A stretch of DNA of 64,000 nt from Liriodendron chinense (lineage: Eukaryota > Streptophyta > Magnoliopsida > Magnoliales > Magnoliaceae), in contig ML058453.1 of the NCBI GenBank assembly GCA_003013855.2, forward strand, positions 868,001-932,000. The letters are read 5' to 3'. The notes under the pieces were generated by a model, which ran no database searches, was not told where the DNA came from, and saw only the letters and a list, made by a program, of their open reading frames with translations. Numbering within the stretch: the first letter of the stretch is position 1; each line of letters starts with the position of its first letter. The position numbers were made by a program, and so were the translations under genes. Positions 57,319-64,000 of the stretch are shown here, one piece after another.

Positions 57319-58507
57319 TGATGTAAGGGGAGGTGGGGGCGGGATGGAATGAGTAGCCTAGCTCGGCCCGGGCACTGATGGCCAGTCCAGTCATCAAGTG
57401 GACCACTGTTCTACAAAAAGTATAGATGGTTTAAAGACACTTGTGAGCAGTTTCCACTCAACTTACATGTATAGTTTAAAGACACTCGTTGGCCCTTGGA
57501 TCATGTTTCAATGATCCAAATCATTAATATGATTGGGACTCGTTATGGATAGGGCGCGCAGAGAGAGACCACCCAGATAACCCAATGGGCTTAAAATTCG
57601 GATCCAAGCCCAGCACTTGGCAGGACCCAGAAGCCGGACGGACTAGTGTGACACAGTGACAGCACTATACTTTCCACTTGGGGAGTTATTTGATACTCTG
57701 GCTGCATAGGATACTTGATACGCAGGCACTTAGAAATCGTACGTGAAGCATGCATTCACTAAAATAATGCCAACAAAATTCTGAGTCACTGTCTCAAAAT
57801 TAGACTGTTCGGACAACAGAAACCTTTGATTCGTGGACACTTGTTTGTTGAAATAGGACCGTTTGATATTCTCTCTTTTAAACTGTTCACCAATGGAATA
57901 GTCATCGAATGAAATGAGCATATACTTTTTGTTCATGATACTGATGAACCTGAGCCCATGGAGATGGTGGGTCCCACCATGAAGATCATATGGGGCGAAA
58001 AAGAACGTGTGTGGTCCACTCATCAGGCAGGCTGCGGGATCAAAATAAATGGACAGCTCACAGTCTGACCCAAAAATACACTTAAGGCTGGCAATGGGCC
58101 GGGCCTGTCTCCAGCAGACTCAATACTATTACAGGCCGATCCTAAAGCGACCCGACCAGTTCCAAAATCGAGACTCGGGCTCGGGCCCGTCCGTCCTGTT
58201 TCTGTCAGTATCGGTCGGCTTTCAGTTTGTACAAGTGGGACCCTGGTTCAGCCATCCAAACCGTTGATACTACAGTACCTACAGAGGATAGACCATGTAT
58301 CAAGTCATGTCCTTGACCGAAAGATCTTAACCTCCGTTAGGTGGCCCGAAAATACAGTTAAGGAAAAAGATACGGCAACGGCTCACATTAAACCCCGAAA
58401 AGACCAAATATTCCAATCGGGTTTTAGACCATCTATCAGTGGTTTAGATCAGCATGGTTTCCCAATTTTATGAAATGACAAACCAGAATGGACGGTACAT
58501 GTGTTAC
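57319..58507. other. Unassigned intergenic sequence
   Basis: No gene. A segment at about 58080-58210 has GGCC/CGGGCC-rich words ('ggcaatgggccgggcctg') typical of worn hAT-type ends. The minus-strand frame at 57730-58023 has no recognisable domain. Confidence 0.4.
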
Positions 58508-58675
58508 CAGGGGTGGAGCCACGTATGAGTTTCCAACCGTAAGAGTTCAATCCCCACTTGTTCATGTGGTGTGGTCAAGTCGAACCTTCGATCTGGCGTG
58601 GATAAAACATATAGACCATGGTGGGCCCCACAGTACTCCTGACGGGACCGTCCGTCTCTAGATAGGTCCTGATGG

Positions 58676-59195
58676 ACGCAGATTTCCTAGGTAAGGGTTT
58701 CGCAGGGAAATTTTTGTGCAAGGAAGTTATGTGAGGCCCACCGTGATGTTTTTTATCAATCCACCCCATTTATCTGTTTTGTATGCTTATTTTAGGACAT
58801 GAGACCAAAAATAAAGTAGTTCTAAAACTCAAGCAGGCCAAACGAGAGGAAACAATGGTAATTTAGCGACCACCGTTGAAACATTTACATGGCTACAAAA
58901 GTTTAATATTAGAATAAGTTTTTGTTTTTTCAGTTCATCCAGTAGAAATGACCTTATAAAGATTTGGATGGCATATAAACATCTAGGTGGACCTTAGGAA
59001 AGTTTCAATGGTGGGAATTTCTTTTCCTACTAGTGTGAGTTTTGGATCTACTTCATTTTTTGTCTCCTATCTTAAAATAAGCAGGCAAAATGAATGGAAG
59101 GTGTGGATTGATCGCAAGCATCACAGTGGGCCCTACATAACTTCCCAGCGCAAGAATGCGAACGACTTTATCAGGAAATCTACGTTCGTACACAG
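58676..59195. mobile_element. Palindromic MITE, family B, inside the composite element
   Basis: The left end ggacgcagatttcc and right end 'aggaaatctacgttc' are inverted. Subterminal words (ggaagttatgtgaggccca / gtgggccctacataacttcc) pair closely. The loop has 'tggatggcatataaacatc'. Confidence 0.65.
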
Positions 59196-59416
59196 GAAAT
59201 TTTGGACATGGATTAGCTACTGACGTATGGCATTGTACACGAGTCAAGCTTGACCCTGCTTGACTTGACTCAGCCAGCAGCCAACCCTTGCTCGGTACTC
59301 AACTCGACTCGGCGACGAGCCTAAATGTCCTGCTCAACTCGAATTGGTCAACAAATCGAGCAAGTTTGAGTTTTCGGTCAAGTCGGGCTGCCATGGACCA
59401 TGAACATTGGTCGACT

Positions 59417-59420
<4 letters not shown>

Positions 59421-59464
<44 letters not shown>
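59421..59464. repeat. GA microsatellite
   Basis: About 22 GA units. It yields long Arg-Glu or Ser-Leu frames on both strands that should not be taken for genes. Confidence 0.95.
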
Positions 59465-59468
<4 letters not shown>

Positions 59469-59527
59469 CGGATTGGAGATCGGAACTTGAACGGGCGCTG
59501 GCTGGACAAAGAGAGAGGAGAAGGAGA

Positions 59528-60077
59528 TGTTGGGATAGGAGGGCCGGCAGCGGAAGCAAAGCCGAACACAAGCAGCAAATTGAATCAAACAAGCAACACA
59601 ATGCAATCACAATGCATGCAACCAACCACACATAGACAATCTGAATTTAACGTGGAAAAACTCATCACGAGTCAAAAACCACGACACAAAGTGACACCAA
59701 TCCACTATAATATCAGAAGTTACAAAGGTGGAACCCAAAACCCAAGATCACAAGCCCACAAGAGAAATCATAAGTTTTCCCAAGAAGAAAACCCTCTTCT
59801 CAAGCTCTTTCTCTCACCTAGAACCTTTCTCAATTCCTTTTCCAATCTACAATACATCTAATCCTGTAATATACTCCTTAAATAGGAGAAAACCAAATTT
59901 AGAAACTCTTTGCGCAAAACCGCATAAGAAACTCACTCCAATTAGGAAACTGTCACTCGGCCAGATATCCAAAAATTTGTCCAGCAGCTTTGCTACCTTG
60001 GCTCCACCATAACCGACCGGTCGACCTACCAGTCTGTGGCCTCTATGCAATGAGATTTAGGGCATCTGTTTCCAACA
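59528..60077 (-). mobile_element. Solo LTR related to the short LTR element at 31.8 kb
   Basis: On the plus strand it starts TGTTGGGATAGG and ends TTTCCAACA. Read in reverse it shares several blocks with the 31840 LTR in the same order: a GACCGGTCGG motif, 'gcggttttgcgcaaagag', 'tcctatttaaggagta'-like TATA core, 'cttgtgggct', 'acttctgata', 'ttggtgtcactttgtg'. No second LTR is nearby. The flanking 5-mers ggaga / ggggg do not match well. Confidence 0.65.
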
Positions 60078-60299
60078 GGGGGATGGTCTCAACTTGGAGC
60101 CTTGGACATAGGCTAGCTAGACAGTGGACAGAAAGAGAGGAGAAAGGGGAGCAATACTGCTGTGAGCTCAAACGGCCGCTAGATGGATGGTGGACAGAGA
60201 GAGGAAAAAAGAGGAAGGGTAGGCAGGCGCTGTTTTTTCTGTTTTTTTTTTTTTTCAAGTAGGGTTAAGATTATAAAAATAAAATAAGAAAAGGTATTT

Positions 60300-60590
60300 A
60301 TACCCAATAAAAAATGAGTTAAACTAAATCCAGTTGATCCAAGTCGGGTTCAAGCCAAGTATCGAGTCAAGTCGAGCATGATCTAGCTCAGGATTCGACT
60401 TGAATTTATTCAAGCACCCAAACATTGACTCAATTTGGCCCAAACTCAATTTCAAACTGAGCCGAGTCGAGCTTTTCCGTGCCAAGTTGAGTGAGTTAGC
60501 CCACACCTAGTTTAGAAATGAGTCGAGTCGAGCTTTTCCGAGCCGAGTTGAGTGAGTTAATCAAGCTTATTCAAATGGCGTACAACGCTG
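60300..60590. repeat. GAGTCGAG-rich repeat
   Basis: The words gagtcgagtcgagcttttcc occur twice with small changes, about 75 bases apart, amid further gtcaagtcgag words. The partner block at 59240-59390 has ctcgactcg words in the opposite sense. The two blocks look like ends of one insertion holding the GA tract and solo LTR. Confidence 0.5.
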
Positions 60591-60735
60591 CTAACAGAGA
60601 TCGCTACTGAAGTGACGTCATCAAGTTCTAGGGGCCACCATAATGATGTATGTGTTGTATCCACACCGTCCAACCATTTGGAGAGATCATTTTATGACCC
60701 TGGAAGAAAATCCTGGGTCAGCCCCTGAGTGCTAC

Positions 60736-62438
60736 CAGGCTGCTCACACCAACAAATCATGATCCAGACTGTACATTTATAATGTCCCACCAGTAGATAG
60801 CTACATGCTGGAAATCACACTCATCTAATATCTCATGTGGGTGTACCACCCGATTAAGAATTGGCCAGATCAGCTCACCAACCTGCTTAAAACCTCCGTT
60901 CGAGCCGTATCTATCGGCGGTTTAGTTTAAGTTGGAACTAAAAGATGTGGCTAGATTACGTCCATATGTGCTAGATCCAAACCGTTCAATAGACGTCGGA
61001 TGTCAAGGCGAAAAGTTGTACTGCTCCATTTCATCTAGTGGGCCACGCATGCAGACCTGTTGAGGATCATTGGTCAAATAATGTCTCTTTCTTCCGTAGG
61101 TACGGCCCAGCCTGACTTTTTTGGATCAGGACATCCATTTAGTAGGGCCCAAGACCAGAGGGGGTGGGCCACTGCACGGCCATGGCCAGGACCGGGCTTG
61201 AATCTAGCCCTCTATCCAGGCCGGACAGAGCTCCGACCCAATGAAAAATGCCCGGTCCAATCATCAAGTGGACCACCATTATAGAACGGGTGATGAGCGA
61301 TTCCATTTACCATATATGTGCAGTTTAAAGGCCCCTCATCAGATCCAAATAAACGGCACGGATCTCATGCACGTGTCCAAAGTCAACACGTGTGCTGATA
61401 ATCTCCCCACCTTAGCATGATTTGGTTGATCTTCCTGAAAATGGAGGTAAGAGGCCTATAAATGACAAAATGACAAACACGTTATTGTATACTAAATGTA
61501 GTTAGTTCATACCTTCGTCATGACTTAAATCATATGCCATTACCGTATGTGCACTTGCCTGCGTGTGTGAAAAACTTCAAATACACCTTAGTCGTATTTG
61601 GTCTCTTTGGCACAACATCGACCATCTGAGGCCGTCCATTAGGTACTGTCCTCTCTTCATCGGCTGATATCTACCAATATTACTGTTCGAATGATCAAAA
61701 CCGTCCATTGTATGAAAAGAAAAAGAGAGACGGACAAGATCATTCTATAACATAGGTTTATTCAATGGTGTTTAGGATCATCAAAACAGTGAAATTTTTA
61801 AAAATAAAAGATTATTAAAAGTGGACCGGATATAATGGATGGACAGGATAGAGGATTTTGATGACAAAGAGTCCAAATACAGCTAGGTGCACACGAAGAT
61901 TTCTATGCACTTCGGCCCACTATACCTTTTTCTTTGGTAGCGTGCACCAACGGAGAGTGCGCACGTTTAGATAGAGAGAGAGAGAGCAGTTTGAAAACGC
62001 ACTCGCTTCATACGTGTAAAGAAGGCACACGTTTGGGAGATCTGAGAAGTTTGTCAGTCGGTCCCAACAATGAATTGGGCCTATATGATCATCAGGTGGG
62101 CCACGCCTGTATAAAACAAATAAAACTCAAGAGGAATTGACCAAACGATCAGTCTTCATGTGTGGCCCACCTGATGATCGTATTTGCTTTATTTTATATG
62201 GGTCGAATCTACAAAGTGAGGATCACCTAACTAACGGCTCTGATCTTACACAAGAGTCGTTTCCTTGTGTGTCATGGGTGAAATTCCAAAGTGAACTTCA
62301 GCGAGTGCAATTCGTAATTTAGCTTTTCTTTTTTCTTATGTTCGTGCCCGACTAATCAATGGACTCTTTTTCTCCTACAATTAACGTCGTTAGGCCATGC
62401 TGTCTACATGAGTTAACTGCATCAGAGCCGTCCGTTAA

Positions 62439-62440
<2 letters not shown>
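60736..62440. other. Unassigned intergenic sequence
   Basis: No gene is supported. Short repeat words only. Confidence 0.4.

Positions 62441-62473
<33 letters not shown>
62441..62473. repeat. AG microsatellite
   Basis: About 16 AG units. Confidence 0.95.
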
Positions 62474-62477
<4 letters not shown>

Positions 62478-63459
62478 CTAAATTAAGATAAACTAAGAGC
62501 ACCTGATTATTATAGAAAAAATCTTAACAAATTTGAATTTTTTTCGACTGTTTTCAGTGGAAATCATCTCACTTTTGGAGGCGATTCGTCGTTGGCTTGT
62601 GACTGAAAGAAGGTATCATCACAAACTTCATCTCCTTTGTAAAATTTTGTTATTTACCATAATTTTTTTTTTTCCACTAAGATAATGATTTGAGTTGTTA
62701 TTTTCATCAGTCGAAAGCAATTTATTGATTTAAAATTTATTAAAAAAATAATAATAATAATAATAATAATCATGTTCTCTCATTGTAATTTATGGAAAAA
62801 GAAATTGAGTTTTGGCCCTATTCATTTATTAATTCTACTGTTTTTTATAGATAGTGATTTAATGTGGGTTTAGGCCTTCAGAATTTCTAGCATCCCACAT
62901 GCTAGCCTTTCAAAATAGTTACAAGAAAATGACCGTTTAAGAGCCACATACCAGGTAAAAGAAAGAAGGAAAGAAAAGAAAAGAAACCGTGCATGTGGCC
63001 ACAATGAAAATACCAGATAGTTCATCAGGTGGACCATGGAGGGTCCATTGCTCAAAGTCCCATCAATCAGACGATAACAATGGGCGTGTGGTCCATCTAT
63101 GTATTTAGTAGGTATTTTGCTAAGTGAATTTGAGATATGAATTTTCTGCAACTCAATGTTATACAAATGCATGTAACTCTGATGTGGACCAATGAAAATC
63201 CATCGCATGAATGTGTCACGCACCATAGCAAACTTTATTAGATTTTGAAAATGCTGAAGAAAATACATAAAATGATCATATTGTGAGAATATCATGGTAT
63301 TTTGAAGATTTTGCAATAATTATATCATAGAGAATGACATTAAAAAATGTATATTATCACCATAGTATCGTGAGATTTTTAAAATTTTTTAAAATACTAA
63401 ATTAATAATTGTAAAACATGAAGAATTTTTGTTTAATTAATAAGAGAGATGCTTCAGTT
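62474..63459. other. Unassigned AT-rich sequence
   Basis: An (ATA)8 run lies at 62747-62770. The 148-codon minus-strand frame at 62870-63316 has no recognisable domain or family signature. Confidence 0.4.
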
Positions 63460-63985
63460 CTATAAGAGCACTATAAGTTATAGTGCTCCTAGTTGCATTG
63501 GGACAACTGGACTGTTTGGTCCATTGATCTAGATTGTTCGTTGGGTTCAGCAAACGTTTCGTAAGCTACCATACAAACATCACACCAATCTGACATATAT
63601 CAATCATTTGATCAATGGTATTTAATATGGACGGTTAAAATCAATTTCAGAGAAATAAGTCTAATCAACAATTTGATCCATCTATATGTAAGGGCCCATC
63701 ATGAACTGCTTATGATTTCAAAGCATCACTTTTTTTGTTAGACAATATTTGTAAACATCCCATCTATGGCTTTTTTTATTATTATTAACATCCCATCTGT
63801 GGCTTTGAAGAAGGATGCATGTAGCAAATAAGACCAAAATTAAGATAGACCATCGCTAGATAACTATGATTTTTGTATGATATCCTATGAAATGTATGAT
63901 GGATTAATTATTTAATGGACAGTTCCGATTGATGGATTGTACTGTCCAAGCAAACCGATGCAACTGGGAGCACTATGACTTACGA
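63460..63985. mobile_element. Foldback element, family E
   Basis: The left 'agtgctcctagttgcattgg' and right 'gatgcaactgggagcact' are inverted, and inner words pair ('ggacaactggactgtttgg' with 'ggattgtactgtcc'). The outer left end contains a perfect short hairpin (63466-63488) built on AGCACTATAA / TTATAGTGCT. The right end reaches nearly to the end of the window, so the target duplication cannot be confirmed. Confidence 0.6.
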
Positions 63986-64000
63986 AGCATTGGGTGGGCC

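Larger units (their letters stand above)
58508..60727. mobile_element. hAT-like composite element, copy 2, with nested insertions
   Basis: The left end caggggtggagccacg matches copy 1 and the right end 'aaaatcctgggtcagcccctg' matches its right end with two or three changes. The flanking 8-mers tgtgttac (58500-58507) and agtgctac (60728-60735) agree at six positions, a worn target duplication. The interior follows the order of copy 1: 'aagagttcaat', a family-B MITE (58676-59195), then the family-A left arm (60595-60700). The family-A part is split by about 1.35 kb of later insertions, including CTCGACTCG-type sequence, a GA microsatellite and a solo LTR. Confidence 0.65.

Noticed and set aside
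59288..59861. Long frames with Arg-Glu or Ser-Leu repeats on both strands
   Set aside because: Produced by the GA microsatellite at 59421-59464.
62870..63316. 148-codon minus-strand frame
   Set aside because: No domain or homologous family recognised, in AT-rich sequence.

Overview
The window is intergenic DNA from a plant nuclear genome with one intact protein-coding gene. The gene is of a plant type (NPF/NRT1-PTR transporter) with four GT-AG introns, and the rest is plant-style mobile DNA: Ty1/copia elements primed by initiator-tRNA-Met, tRNA-derived SINEs, and MITEs of Mutator-like and hAT-like type. The repeat vocabulary resembles what I remember from magnoliid genomes, but that taxonomic guess is weak.

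Layout. 1-16.4 kb is a dense field of foldback MITEs, many nested or truncated; the clearest (13647-14171, 14229-14743, and later 37436-37965) have 9-bp target duplications and ends close to GGACGCGGATT. An LTR-like segment lies at about 11.25-12.08 kb. 16.4-23.7 kb is AT-rich with three SINE copies and two other MITE types. 23711-26351 is an internally deleted copia element. 26452-28746 is bounded by inverted TGTCACGCCC ends and holds a 59-bp minisatellite. 31840-33503 is a short LTR element with almost no interior. 34954-37584 is a 1.3-kb tandem duplication whose break lies inside a MITE. 39.3-42.85 kb is another MITE field, ending about 210 bp before the TATA motif of the gene.

The gene (43224-48254, plus strand, five exons, 612 residues) encodes a 12-helix NPF transporter closest, by recognition, to the NPF4.3/NPF4.4 group. 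Several residues that matter for nitrate and proton handling in the Arabidopsis nitrate transporter NRT1.1 are replaced. About 2 kb downstream is a structurally complete but coding-dead copia element on the minus strand (50337-55975). From 56.3 to 60.7 kb two related hAT-like composite elements carry pieces of the palindromic MITEs between their ends, and one also contains a solo LTR related to the 31.8-kb element. The last 3 kb is mostly unassigned sequence and ends in another foldback element.

No tRNA, rRNA or CRISPR feature is supported. All coordinates, repeat boundaries and identities were read by eye. Intron boundaries were checked by reading frame (127+218+441+152+901 = 1839 nt = 613 codons with the stop).
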